Below, one piece after another: positions 44,579 to 56,354 of a DNA stretch of 64,000 nt. The position numbers and the translations under genes were made by a program. Positions within the stretch are counted from its first letter, which is position 1, and every line of letters begins with the position of its first letter. The DNA comes from Cinnamomum chago (taxonomy: Eukaryota; Streptophyta; Magnoliopsida; Laurales; Lauraceae), in the NCBI GenBank assembly GCA_038049695.1, contig CP142454.1:21460501-21524500 (forward strand). The letters run 5' to 3'. The notes beneath the pieces are model-generated. The model searched no databases. It saw only the letters and a list, made by a program, of their open reading frames with translations, and had not been told where the DNA came from.

Positions 44579-46200
44579 GAATTGGTGGCTTATCAAAGAT
44601 GGCACACTAGTGCTGACAGAAAATGGAACAGTCTATTACACTACAAAGTTTGCTTGGTTGCTTTTGGCATCAACCACAAGTGAAGAGAATATTAATAGTT
44701 TCACGTGATTTTTAGCTTTTAATAGTTTAAGTTGGTGTTTCTAGTGCATGAGGAGGGAATAGTTACTTCTCAAAAAGGCGGGACACCCACACTGGTGAAA
44801 AAAGAAAAGAGCTTCTTGGCATCTAGTAATAAGAAAAGAACAGACCCAGATAAAATCACTATTGCCAGCCATCGACAACACTTTATTTTTTATTTTTATT
44901 TTGATTTCAAATTCTTAATCATTTATTTTTATTAGGGTCAGATTGTCAAACATGGGAGTGCTCATGTCTTTGACTAGCTAAATACTAAACAGTCCTTGTT
45001 TCATTTGGTCAGTGGGTCCCACAAAAAAAATATTGTATAGAGTGACGTAGGCAGTAAAAATGGGGATTCCTTCTTAGCATACAAAATGCAGAAAAATGAA
45101 AGTGTTTCTGCAAATTTCCATGGAATCTGTCGTCCACGCGTGGCTTCATTTGTAAACGTACGCATGTGAATGTGTGTGTCCTTTGAGCAAATGTCCGGAT
45201 ACTGCATGTTTTCATAGTTTTTGTCCTGTTTTTAGTGCACATGCAAACAAGAGATAAAACGATTATCGTTGATTCCTAGGGGCCTTGGCAGTGGGGTCCA
45301 CTAAAGTCTTTTGAGTGTCAGGGGATCCCAATGGTCTCTGCATTACCTGCTCTTTGCAGAAATCTTAAACCATGCATGTCACAACATAGGGGACATGAAA
45401 CTTGAATTAATTTGCATGATCAATCTAAAAATCTAATAAGAAAAGGATAATGATTTGGGGGCTTAGATTTGTCTTTCCTTTTATTTATTTATTTATTATT
45501 ATTGTTGTTACCTCAACATAGGGGCTCGGACCAAGAGCCTATACAAGTGGAAAGAGGGAAGGCCACATCGTGGAAAAAAAGTCCCACGAAAGCGGGAATG
45601 AGAGCCCACACATGCGGGAAGAATGGCTCGTCCAAGGATAGTTTCCTTAGTAGCCGGGTGACATGTGGGCTAGGATTGCCAATCAAATTAACAACCGCTT
45701 GTTCTATGCAATAATTAAATTGAATATAAGGTGGGCTAAGTAGATCCTAAAGGTTATTCTTGAGAATCTCGGGTCAGGGCTTCTACTTTTGTGGATGGCA
45801 TATAGATTAAAGAAAAAATATGCACTAATCATATGCGAGACTCCCATGGGAGAGAAGCAACTTAAATTTTAGACATGACTCCACTAATACATCTATGCAA
45901 TTTATCCTCTGAGAACTCCATCTGGACTCTAGAGGATGCATGGGAGTATACAAGAAAAGTACTCCACCTCCCGGGGAGGAGTGAACTTTATATTGGGGTT
46001 CAACTAATGAAACCCGAAACTGTTCACTCACCTATTAGGGGTTGAGCCTAAAATCCTCTCTAAGTAGAAGTTGGTCTCACCTTTTAGGACATTATCCCTG
46101 GCTATAACTCACCTGAGTAAGGACGTTCGTGGGAAAAAGAGTACAATTTTAAGAACTAAAAGCACAATTGTGTGAACACTATTTCCTTGATTTAAATTTA
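44579..46200. other. Intergenic, no recognisable gene
   Basis: Upstream flank of BBI-A with AT-rich stretches (44880-44930) and a (TTTA)n stretch (45481-45500). Short frames show no known family. Confidence 0.5.
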
Positions 46201-46848
46201 TCAAATCTAAGTACAAACACAAATCAATTTATCAATCATTGTTGTTCTTAGGTTGGTCTCTCATAAGAATTACAATATTGAACGTAACGGAAAGAGAATA
46301 TAAAAAAAAACCTGTGGATAGCATGCTGTATGCCAGAGTTTCTTCTTTTTACTACTTTGGAATGTATTGAGTGTTCTGCCTCCGTGATGTTTCATGGGGA
46401 CTACTATTGATGACCTAATGGAGTTATTATTTTGTATACCTGAGGTATATGGTCTCATTTAGATCAGTTGATCACTCAGCACCCTCATGATTGGAGTGAC
46501 CCCAGTTGGGCTTCACAAGGGGGTTCTTATGGATGGTGCTCTCAGAAGACGTGTGCTCCGAAGAATGTGGCCCTTATTTAAATGTTCATAAATGTATTTT
46601 GGAGATTTTACTAGGGGTTTCTTATAGTTAGGAAAGAAAAGGTTACATATATGATGTAAGCTCTAACCCTACGTCTATGCGTAAACAAAAGACGAGAGTG
46701 AAAACTCTATTGTCCGTAGATGCATGTCCAAATCACGTAAATCCTCATTTGTTTTATCCTTGTATATATGTCTTCTTTGAGTGGTTTGATACTTAATTAC
46801 AAGTTTTCACTTATACACATGCCCACATCAATTGGTATTAGAGATCGG
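46201..46848 (+). repeat. End of a degenerate LTR followed by a tRNA-Met-type PBS
   Basis: '...gcccacatCA' ends at 46830. Two bases later comes TGGTATTAGAGATCGGG (46833-46849), one substitution from the TGGTATCAGAG PBS used by many plant Copia/Gypsy elements. The LTR's left end is not identified and no coding region follows, so this is a remnant. Confidence 0.45.
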
Positions 46849-46849
46849 G

Positions 46850-47572
46850 CATAAATTTCCAACCCTCAAAGTTTGTCTGGTCTAGGGAAATCAAGCATTG
46901 TGCAAATAGCCAGTTTTGTGCTAAGACACAGTGGAGAAATCGGCTTGGATATAGGATTAGGCTAGGTTCTGTCACAGAGAATCATAATGAAAATAGGGTA
47001 CTCTCTTGCGTCCTGGACCCCATAGCTGGGCTAGAAAAATCTCTCTCCATAACCTATCTTTCTTTAGATGAAGTCAAACGTGTGCCAAGCTTTGTACAAT
47101 CCATTGTGCACAGAAGCAAAAACCAGCAATCTGTAAATCACTCAAGCAAAGCATACAATGAAAACAATGATCAACATATATAATCCTTGATCCTATAACT
47201 GGTACTGCCTGGCTAAACCAATGGACCGACCTGATTAAGCCCGGAATATAAGACATCAACCCAACATCATTATCATTTCAAAAGTCTTTTAAAGCTCAGA
47301 TGAGTGCTAGTTTACCAAGGAATTAGTGAGGGGTTTAGAATGAACGCTCCAAAGGCCAATTCCAGCTTCAACATTTCCAAGAAAATTATGCATATATATA
47401 TATATGTGTGTGTGTGTTTGTGTGTGTGATGCATTTGGGGCTATAAGTGTGATGCTATAAATTTATCAGTGGGGCCCACCTCTCTATACTGGGATATCTA
47501 TGATCGAGACGTTAAAGAGGCAGAGGCCCAATCATAAATTGGGATCCCCTGACAATGTAGATGCCCACAATT
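46850..47572. other. Intergenic
   Basis: The phrase 'gtgtgccaagctttgta(c/t)aatc(c/t)(a/g)ttgtgcac' at about 47075-47110 recurs at about 51370-51402, a shared repeat fragment. (TA)n(TG)n lies at 47394-47429. Nothing else was recognised. Confidence 0.45.
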
Positions 47573-47705
47573 GTAACGATCCAGATCTTCTTCTATGATA
47601 TTTTCCTCTTTGGCTCATGCGGCTCGGGCCCACCAAATTAATGTAACGACCCAGATCTCCTAGTATAATATTATCCTCTTTGGCTCATATGACTCGGGCT
47701 CCATA
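47573..47705 (+). repeat. Two tandem ~67-bp units beginning TGTAACGA(T/C)CCAGATCT
   Basis: 'tgtaacga(t/c)ccagatct...cctctttggctcat(g/a)(c/t)(g/a)(g/a)ctcggg' starts at about 47575 and 47642. The following sequence runs to '...gggatcttACA' near 47850, so a small solo LTR (TG...CA) is possible, but no target duplication was found. Confidence 0.5.
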
Positions 47706-48563
47706 GGCTCTAGCCCAATCTTGCCTCGAGGTTTTATTTTTGGAGCCCATTAAACTCCAAAATGCCTCATACTAAGTCAATGGCATCCTACATATATTAG
47801 GCCAAGATCAGGGAGTCTTAAAAGTGATATTGGGTTGTGGGATCTTACAACAATCAAGAATGTTAATTTGTAGGAGAAGATTCCCCCACTTTAAATTAGC
47901 ACCAGTCAGATTTTACTTCAATCATGGTCATCGCACTGTTAGGTTGATGACATTAACGGGGCTTCTGAAAATTTTGGGGGGCTGCCAGTAATTACTACTA
48001 TGTGATTGAATACATAGGAACATGGCTGTGAAATGAGCTCCACGGAAGGATTATAGAATAGGTGATCAAGGGTGAAAGGTTTTTTAAGGTGGAGTTCTAA
48101 ATGGGGCCTTTTGATAGGTAAAAAATAACTAAGGTGATGGGGCTGGGTATTCATATTCCATGTTCCTTCGATTCAATTTCCATTATAAAAGAAATGTTAT
48201 TTTTTATTTTATTTTTTTTGGTAAAAGAAAACGAAAGAATAGTTAATAGTCATTTTTGGATGTTCACTTAGATTTTTCCTTTTTAACCACTTCATGAATG
48301 AATTATTAGAAAAGCCCTTGCAGTAATTTAACTCTTGATCAACAATTCATGTTCAATAAAGATTATTATTACTGGCAGTTGAACATTACAATTGAAGTAA
48401 TGTTAAAGCACAGGAGTACCCTATGATTGCTATTACAATAGAAGTAATAAAGCCATCACCAGTACCGTCCTCACTACATTCTACATTCTTCATTTATTTA
48501 GATTTATTTAACTAATAGACAGACAGCAGCGGCTGTGATTACTCCTTACAAGTGCTGATCATA

Positions 48564-49900
48564 TCAGTTGCCGTGATCGACGTCTGAGCAGCGTTTGTGG
48601 CAGTAGCTTAAGACGTCTGTGCAACGGCACAGAGGAGGACGGGGCCGATTGCACATGCAGTCATTGCAGGACGAGTGGCAATATGACGTTATATCCAGGC
48701 ATCGACACTGTGAAGGATTTGAACTGGCGCAGTGGCAGTACTCACAGCATGGCTCTCTCTCCATCATCACTCCACCATCACCTGTGGAATGGAATACCAA
48801 ATCACTTTGTTTGGACATAGGAAAATGAATGTGCTCTCTGCATTAGTAATAGCTTTTTTAAGCCGAAGCTACCAACTTTTTTCCTCCCAAAAAGTTGGGT
48901 TTGGAAGTGAGGAAAGTGAAAAAGAGTTTCCCAGTGAATGGAGAAATCTAGAGGGTTGAAGGATCTAATGGTAATTGTTTACGACTAGTGATATATGGGG
49001 ACTTAAAATCAGTCTATCCCTCTCACACCCACTGCTCCATAACGTCTGCTAGCCCAAGTTCTGACACCTATTCGAATAATTTGGGTGTCAAAAATTTATA
49101 TATATGTGCAAAGGAAGGTCCCATTTAGAAATTTCTTTTTCCAAACCTCCCCATGATCGTGGTGGCCTTATACAAGGTCATCTGTAGGAGAGACTTCAAA
49201 ATTTATGTTATGTCCAATACCATTATTAAATACTTGTTGAGGTTTCCTTTTTCTTTTCTTTTTTTAATCCCACCAAGTGATGAAAAATCCACCTGAAATG
49301 CAACCAAAGGGCAAAGCAAGTGAAATGCTTTGAAACCTAGGCTCTATAAAGAAAATGTATGTGTAGGGTTGTAAACGGGTCGGCTCCGGTCCGGGCCCAT
49401 AGTGGACCCTGAACCGAAACTGTTAAGGAGAAGGTGAAACAAGTTTTTTGGCTCCGGAACCGTTTCGGAACCGGTTTTTTGGCTTCGGAACCGGAACCAA
49501 AATCATATATGGGACGGGTTTGGATCTAAATTCGGATTTAGGTAGAAAATGATATTAAAAAAATATGATTTTTAGAAGATATTTTTGAAAATTAAGGTAA
49601 TATATCGGATCTCGGATCCACGGATCCGAACTAAGGTGGAACCGGACCCGGACCCATTTACTTATCGGGGTCTAAATAAGCACTCAGTCCCTATTTTTAA
49701 CAGGTCCGAACCTCCGAGTAATCAGAAAATCGGATACCCATTTACATCCCAGTATATGTGCCTTGGTGCATGTGTAGAGAGAGTCACCACTCACCGATTT
49801 TATTAAAGTTTGCGTCGGCTTTAAGAGCCAGGGAAGAAGTGGCAAGAAAAGCCACAAGGTTAGCCAACACAAACAGACCAGAAATCCTGGTCACCGTCAT
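48564..49900 (-). CDS. BBI: Bowman-Birk-type protease inhibitor, copy B (107 aa, 2 exons)
   Basis: Secreted double-headed serine-protease inhibitor family. Exon 1 49900-49795 encodes a signal peptide (MTVTRISGLFVLANLVAFLA, cleavage likely after SLA near residue 25). Intron 48782-49794 (GT-AG, G|GTGAGT donor). Exon 2 48781-48564 encodes the inhibitor domain with all 14 cysteines (47, 48, 51, 53, 61, 63, 70, 74, 77, 79, 87, 89, 96, 100). The reactive loops are unusual: loop 1 is CASSNPSQC (Ser at P1, residue 55; Ala at P2 and Ser at P4'), and loop 2 is CNRPRPPLC (Arg at P1, residue 81, with Pro at P1'). Ordinary trypsin inhibition is therefore doubtful. The start was chosen 66 bp below a TATA box and at the head of the signal peptide, not the upstream in-frame ATG. 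The intron holds a MITE. Confidence 0.92.
49372..49752. mobile_element. MITE, GGATGTAAA/TTTACA family, copy 2 (in BBI-B intron)
   Basis: Ends TAGGGTTGTAAACGGG and CCCATTTACATCCCAG are inverted equivalents. The interior is the reverse-complement relative of 3605-3992 ('ccggaaccgg', 'aaatatttttgaaaattaag'). Inserted about 45 bp inside the donor of the BBI-B intron. Confidence 0.65.
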
Positions 49901-49965
49901 ACCACTATAGTAAACAATATCTAACCCACCGAGGCCTCGTAACTGAGCTGCTCCAACTACTACCC

Positions 49966-49973
49966 TATTTATA
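49966..49973 (-). promoter_or_regulatory. TATA box of BBI-B
   Basis: TATAAATA on the minus strand, 66 bp upstream of the chosen ATG. Confidence 0.75.
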
Positions 49974-49979
49974 GGCATT

Positions 49980-52001
49980 GGTGACGAACCAAAGATTGCC
50001 ACTTCCACTCTCGTGAAAACTGCAAACCATGCACTATCAACTACGCGTGGGAGATTTTGCAGCAGCTAGGGCCTAGAGTTGTACATAAAATCACAACTAT
50101 CAAACAATTTCAGGTTTTTAATTATGAAGTTTTGAAGTTGATGGAGGAATGTTGTGCCCGTTGATATTCTCCCTACAGGTTATAAGTTCATCTACTTTGG
50201 TAGCTCGAACTCGTGAGAAACTTGGGATCATCTCAAACCAGACTGTCCAAAATAAATGTTTTTTTTTATGGTACATAGTTTTCAAGATTTATTTTATTTT
50301 GTATTATTTTTCTATGTTCGGCGACTATTTAGAAGATCGGCGTAGGGAATGACCACAGGACATGTGTACGAAACCAAATGCCAATACCACTCCACCCTGA
50401 GTGTGTTGGCAAGCTTTCAATAAATGTCACTCTAAGAAAAGTTGAGCCTCAAATTAACCACCTATAAGCTATATGTTTAATATTAAAAAAATTAATACTT
50501 AATTTTGAGTAGTTTCACACTAAACCAACTCCCAATATTGGAATAAAAATAAGAGATAACTTGTAGTAGAGGTGGGCACATATTTTATGCAGTATATGTT
50601 CTCATATTAATAGATTCCATTGAAGAGTCTCTTGAATTTCTTATGAGTCTGGGCCACAATTTGGTGACAGCTCTCGACTTCTTCTGTTTATACATGATTA
50701 CACCTTTATTTATTTGAAAACCTTGGCTAACCACCTTGATCATCATTCACAATGGAGTTCCACACATTTTTTAATTCAGGGCCCTTTTGGGTTACAGGCT
50801 TAAAGCCGCATGAGATCCTGATTTGTCTGCCATATATAGCTTTCTGTATAAACCCCGCCGCGTGTGAATGGGAATTTGAATTGTATACTGTTCCTTTTTA
50901 AAGCATTTCTTCTGTTGTTATTGTATGTGCAAACAAACAACTTTTCGTCGATTTGTAGGAGCTGTGGCTTTTGTTGTGCATGTTGAGTCATTGTTTTTCA
51001 CACCAGAATAGGATGGCAGCTGGGCCTCTGGGTCCACATGGGAGCATAACAATCATCAGAATATTAGTTTTTTTTTTTTTTGTTTTTTTTTTTCCTTTTT
51101 ACTCTCCTGGGTTGGGTAAGGATCAATCCTGATGTATGTGTGTGAAATTAAGGTACCAATACCACTCTTATAGCAAAAAGAACAAAAGAAAAAAAAAGGT
51201 GATATTGAAAAGTATTTATACTTTTTCTACTAATGTCTCGAGATTTTGATATGAATAGTTAGCTGAAACAAAGTTAATAAGTGCCAATGATATTCAAGTG
51301 TGCTGGCTGCATTTGGCATTTTATCTTGTCTCTCAATGAGTATCCTTATTCTGGATGAAAAGTTTGAAGTGTGCCAAGCTTTGTATAATCTGTTGTGCAC
51401 GGAGGCGAATTCAAACACTCAATGCAATTCCAACACTGGATACTTCACTAAGATTTGACTCAACCAAGGCTATCCACTGTTAGGTTAATGATAAAAGTAG
51501 GTGGTTAAAGTAAAAAAAACATGATTAATTAATGTACGGTTAATTCAAACACTCAGTTTATTTTGGACGAAAGTCCGAGTCAAATGTAGGGTTGGCTCTG
51601 CCAAGTCAAATATAAGTAATTCATGATTGAGGTAAGGATGCCATTCATTATAAAATGATTGAGTGAAATGTCATAAATTTACTAATTTTAACTTATTATA
51701 ATTAATACATGTAATTGCATATAAGGTAATATTCATGCACATTCGGACCATGCACAATGGCTGCTGCGGCCCACCTGCACCCTCCAGATCATGGGACATG
51801 GGGGGATGGAATGATGTACTCATGATGGGATTACATATAAAAAAAATGGAGTCAATTACAAGTCTCTAACTCCTTGGCCTGCAAATTTAGTGACTTTATA
51901 TTAAAGAGAAAAATTGAACCCCTATTCAATCCATTTGATAGGTTCTGACCCTAGGGGAGATATTGTGCACAGTCTTAGGGCAAATTTTATAAGTAATTGA
52001 T
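49980..52001. other. Intergenic, no recognisable gene
   Basis: AT-rich, with poly-T (51068-51094) and a repeat fragment at 51370-51402 shared with 47075-47110. No conserved protein, RNA or TIR pair was found. Confidence 0.45.
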
Positions 52002-52138
52002 CTATTTTATAAGTATTTTAAAAGATTTAAAAAAAAATGACTCCTGAGTCGTCAAGTTTATAAATATTTGATCTATTTTATAAGTATTTTAAAATATTTT
52101 TAAAAAAATTGACTCCTGAGTTGTCAAGTTGAATCTCT
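52002..52138 (+). repeat. Tandem duplication of a ~68-bp AT-rich unit
   Basis: 'tctattttataagtatttta' followed by 'gactcctgagt(c/t)gtcaagtt' starts at 52002 and 52071. The copies differ at several positions. Confidence 0.75.
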
Positions 52139-52849
52139 CCAAGTCAATATTTTAGAGTTGGATGAGTTTAGTCCGGGTGATAAGTTTTTCATCCTTGGAT
52201 AACTTTAGCCACTAGTGTGTTGTAATCGTTGGTCCCAATCCGGAGTGAAATATGAGCTAATTTACATTAGTAGGTTGACAATGAGCATAATAAAACTTGT
52301 CCAACACCAACATGAATTTTGAAGAAATCTCAACATAGTTAACCTACTATGATGATTAAAATGATGATATCCCACAATTTATTTAGGGAAAGTCTAACCA
52401 TGGCCCTTACTTTTCTTACTTTTGGTAGATTGTGGTCGTCAATGTACGGCACATTACCATACGTGGACTGGCCACCTACTTCTTCCAACTTTATAGATCC
52501 ACCATTAATCTAGACATAGAGTCATCTTGTTCCTGGTTCCTGGTTCCGCCATTAATGATATTTTAAGGAAGGCTAGCAACAAAAGCACGTGCTTAGAAGC
52601 CCAAGCAAAAAAAAAAATAGTATTTTATTTAATTTTCTTTATAAAAAAATGATTAGCAACAAAAAAATAAAAATAAAAAAAACCAAACACCGTGTGTGCC
52701 ATTTCATAGTGAATCACACATATTAATACGTTCAAATTCCACAATCAAATGGCTGAATAAAGAATTTATAAGAACGAAAAGAAGAGATCTAATACGTTCA
52801 AACTCTATAGATCACATAATCATAATGACTACGATTTGCTCTAGGAGGC
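52139..52849. other. Intergenic, no recognisable gene
   Basis: '(c)taatacgttcaaa(t/c)tc' occurs twice (about 52723 and 52791). Nothing else of note. Confidence 0.45.
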
Positions 52850-52970
52850 TAATGGTTCAAAATTGCGCTTCCACACTGGGGTTACAGGGGATTTACACAG
52901 CTCTCTCCTAGGCCCAAAGGGATTAGTCCAGCCCAAAGGACTAGGACACCCTCCTATATCAAAGAAATTG
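52850..52970 (+). repeat. Truncated SINE, same family as 5858-6082
   Basis: Shares 'ggggttacaggggattta', 'cctaggcccaaagggattagtccagcccaaagg' (in pieces) and 'caccctcct' with the SINE 3' half. The A tail has decayed to 'atatcaaag' and the tRNA-like head is missing. Confidence 0.65.
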
Positions 52971-53204
52971 AAATCCAATCCATTAAAATAAAATCACCTT
53001 ATACTCCAAGATCATATCCAAAAAGAGATCCTCCAAGAACGGCTACAATAACAACAAAAATGAAATAACTTGTAATTTTGCACTCATCAGACTCTGCCCT
53101 CTTTCCCTTGGCATCACCCACGAAACCTCCTGCCATTGCAGATCTCCTACAATGGACATCACTTTTCAAAAGAACCCAATAAGTTCAACAAAGAAGTAAA
53201 CTAA

Positions 53205-53389
53205 TATATATATATATATGGGGAATGTTCATATGCATCCATCCCTCACCATAGGGTGAGGGATGCTTCCATAAATGGGGGGTTTCAAGTACACCCTATG
53301 TACTTGAAATCCCCCTTTTGTACTTGAAACCCCCCATTTAAGGAAGCATCCCTCACCCTATAGTGAGGGATAGATGCATATGAACATTT

Positions 53390-53391
<2 letters not shown>
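53205..53391. mobile_element. Hairpin MITE in (TA)n, family of 18848-19062
   Basis: Almost perfect hairpin: 'gttcatatgcatccatccct' plus 'caccatagggtgagggatgc' pairs with 'gcatccctcaccctatagtg' plus 'tagatgcatatgaac'. The loop contains 'gtacatagggtgtac'-like palindromes. (TA)n on both sides. Confidence 0.8.
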
Positions 53392-53420
<29 letters not shown>

Positions 53421-53423
<3 letters not shown>

Positions 53424-53580
53424 AAGTTTCAAGTGTATTTATCCCTCACCATAGGGTGATGACACTTTTCCTTTTTGCACATGAAGATAAGGAAGTGTAC
53501 TTCATCCTATGTACTTTAATTTGTACTTGAAAATTCCCAATTATGAAAGGGTGAGGGATGGATGCACTTATATATATATA
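53421..53580. mobile_element. Diverged hairpin MITE of the same family, adjacent copy
   Basis: Begins 'caagtgtatttatccctcac' and ends 'gtgagggatggatgcactt', again within (TA)n. It shares the (TA)n block 53391-53421 with the preceding element. Confidence 0.65.
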
Positions 53581-53929
53581 TATATAAATATTGGGCCTTG
53601 TTTGTTCTTCTATATAGAATATATAAAGATTGAGCCATGTTTGTTCTTGTATCTTCATATAAAATAAAATGGAAGAAGGATGAGAAGATGAGTCATCTTG
53701 TTCCTGGTTCCACCATTGATGATATAAGGAATTAAGATTGTTCATCTACGGTTCCGAAAGTTCGCAAATTCACCGATTGCAACAATCCCGTTTCCCCATC
53801 AATTCAATTCCAGCCATCAAGCATTTAATTAAACAACGGATTACGTCCGCACGATCATGACCTGTTTTTGTTTGCTAGGTAAAAAACATAAGCTATAATT
53901 CATTGCTAAGTGCGTAAAAAAAAAAAACA

Positions 53930-54138
53930 GAAAAAATAAAAATCGAGCCAATGATTAATAACCGTGTTTTACAGTTTCTGTTACGGTAACAATTATTAAA
54001 ATAAAAGAATCGTGCTTCACAGTTCGATTTCGATTTTTAGCCTCAACTCACTGTTATTAACTGAGTTGAACCCCTAAAAAGTATGATTGAGTTAACCAGT
54101 GTCATAAAACACATGGTTAACCGAACCGTTACACCCCA
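53930..54138. mobile_element. MITE, AGGGGTGTAAC family, copy 2 (left end missing)
   Basis: Interior 'ttaataaccgtgttttacag' and right end 'ccgaaccgttacacccc' match 22521-23050. The left inverted end is not present. Confidence 0.6.
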
Positions 54139-54399
54139 CTTTAAAAGAAAAAAAGAAAAAACAAGAAGAACCGGGGTATTATATAATTTTATAACTTAAA
54201 TAATCCCTTTTAACTTTTGAGCCATAATCCTTGGAATAAAAAACGAAAGAGGAAAAATGAAAGAAGAAAAAGATGTATTTTACATTCTAACTATATATTT
54301 ATTTATTTATTTTAAGTGACAAATAAACGTAACCAAAACATCTAATATGATTAACAGCGATTCAATTTTTTAACAGTATTTTAAAACATGGTCACGGTT

Positions 54400-54715
54400 A
54401 CAATTTTTAAACCAACTCAAGTTAAGTGATATTCGCACGTTGGTTTGATTACGAGTGAAGTCTAGTGTATCACACTATCACTCAAGACCAGTACACCAAC
54501 CTAATAAAAAACACCATTAATTATATAAACTCATCTTGTCATCTTGTATATAAAACATATATAGGCTTATGATATAGTGGGCCCAGGTAAGTTTATTGCA
54601 CCCATTGCACCATTTAAAAATAAAAAAGAAAGGTTTACAGTACCAAATAACGTACCTGTAAGAGAGAGTGTGTCAACAGAGGCATAGGTTTCAGAGGCTT
54701 TGAGAGAGGGCTTAA
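54400..54715 (+). repeat. Segmental duplication, copy 1 (partner 60160-60443)
   Basis: From 'acaatttttaaaccaactca' through 'accattaattatataaac', 'acatatataggcttatgat' and 'ggcataggtttcagagg', the sequence matches 60160-60443 with small indels. Copy 1 is cut off by the MITE at 54716, while copy 2 continues into the BBI-E relic. Confidence 0.85.
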
Positions 54716-55186
54716 GGGTCACTTTGGGAAGGGAAGGGAAGGGGGGGGGGGGCGGGGGGGGGGGGGGGGGGAATGCGGGGAAGGAAAAAAAGGGGGAAAG
54801 TGCTTTTGGGAGGTGTTTGGGAAGGGGGGAGGGAAAATGGGGGGGAGGAAAATGGAGGGAAAAAAACACATTTTTGCCTCAAAAATTTTCCCCCCAAAAC
54901 AAGGGGGAAAATGAGGGGAAAGTGAGGAGAGAGGGAAGAAATGACTAAAATGCCCTTTTACTTTATTTGAATTTTTTTCAAGAGCAAGGGTAAAATAGTC
55001 TTTTTTTCTGTACCTCACTAAAAATAAAATTATACTTTTTCACTTTCCTTCCCCTTACTTTTTTACTTCCCAAACAAGAGGAGGGAAAATTAATTTTTCC
55101 TCCGCTCCCCTTCATTTTACTTCTCCCTCAAATTTTCCCTCCCCTCCCCTCCCCTCCCCTCCCCTCCTCCCTTCCCAAACGGACCC
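54716..55186. mobile_element. MITE, CCGTTTGGGAAGGG family, copy 3
   Basis: The left end is GGGTCACTTTGGGAAGGG and the reverse complement of the right end is GGGTCCGTTTGGGAAGGG. The interior matches the 24.9- and 27.9-kb copies in opposite orientation ('ttttacttccc', 'aaaattaattt'). It includes a G-run with one C at 54741-54771. The Pro-rich frames are artefacts of this composition. Confidence 0.8.
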
Positions 55187-55357
55187 ATGATCATCACCTT
55201 CTATGGAGCTCCATGATTTTTGTCATCGAGCAGAGGCGTATGTATGCAAATCATTCCTACAAGCAACTTTAATCCTAAAAAAAAAAATTTACTCCTTACA
55301 CTTATTAATTTTGAAGATGGCTCCAATCCGTACATTAAATGAGAGGCCACTAAATTA

Positions 55358-55862
55358 GGGGTGTAACGGTTCGGTTAACCGGTCTTTTTGGGAAAACCGT
55401 TAACCGAACCGTAACCGCGGTTTTCCGTCTTTAAAAACCGTAACCGTATATACAAAAACCGTAGAAAACCGAATCGCGGTTAACAGTATTATACGGTTCG
55501 GTTACGGTTAATAACCGTGGAAAAATATACACAGTAATACAGTATAATTACAGTATTATACGGTTACGGTTACGGTTAATAACCGGCGATGACGATGTGG
55601 GAAGCTAGGATTTGGTTTTAGGTAAGGAAAATTTCGTTTACCCCTCATGTATATTATTTTATTTGTTATCGGTGCGGTTAACCGAACCGTATTTTACGGT
55701 TCGGTTCGGTTAATAACCGTGAATATTGTGGAAAACCGTAACCGAACCGAACCGTGCGGTTTTTTAGTTTTATTAACCGTAACCGAACCGAACCGTGAAA
55801 ATACGGTTAATAACCGCGGTTCGGTGCGGTTTGACGGTTAGGCGGTTTTTTCTTATACCCCT
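55358..55862. mobile_element. MITE, AGGGGTGTAAC family, copy 3
   Basis: The left end GGGGTGTAACGGTTCGGTTA and the right end 'cttatacccc' lie between TA dinucleotides. The interior is an almost continuous series of 'accgaaccg', 'ggttaataaccg' and 'cggttacggtta' words on both strands, giving many alternative foldbacks. Confidence 0.75.
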
Positions 55863-56153
55863 ACTAAAAAAAGATGGAGAACCATCTATTGAGTGAGTTG
55901 AAAAGGGGCATGGGTCCATTTAGCTGGCGGAAAGACGTTTTGACAGTAGGATTGCAATGAATCCTGATGCTACACAAGTACATAGTAATAATGTGTCGGT
56001 AAGATGATAAGAGCCAAGATTCCATAAATGATTCTATAAAGCCAAATCAAAGAAAAAATGTGTTTGAAAATCAAATAATGCATCTGTGTTTAGAATCATT
56101 CCTGTGGGGGTGCGATGTTTGGAAATTTCATTAAAAAACAACTTAAAAAAATA
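55863..56153. other. Intergenic
   Basis: No feature recognised. Confidence 0.4.
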
Positions 56154-56320
56154 ATTTTTATTATTTAATCTCTTAACTTGATTATTGCATGCACCATTCA
56201 ATTTTGATTTTTATTATTTAATTTCTTAACTTGATTATTGCATGCACCACCCCAAATGAATTTATTTTTATTATTTAATCTCTTAACTTGATTATTACAT
56301 ACACCACCCAAATGAAATCC
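56154..56320 (+). repeat. Three tandem ~55-bp units
   Basis: 'ttattatttaat(c/t)tcttaacttg' followed by 'attatt(g/a)cat(g/a)caccac' starts at about 56158, 56211 and 56269. Confidence 0.85.
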
Positions 56321-56354
56321 GGAGTCCGCCATTGATGTAGATTTCAAAGAGATG

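Noticed and set aside
54567..55018. Pro-rich minus-strand frames and a Gly-rich plus-strand frame
   Set aside because: They lie entirely within a G-rich MITE.
55647..55841. 64-codon plus-strand frame
   Set aside because: Inside the GGTTAACCG-rich MITE; similar frames open and close with the repeat words.
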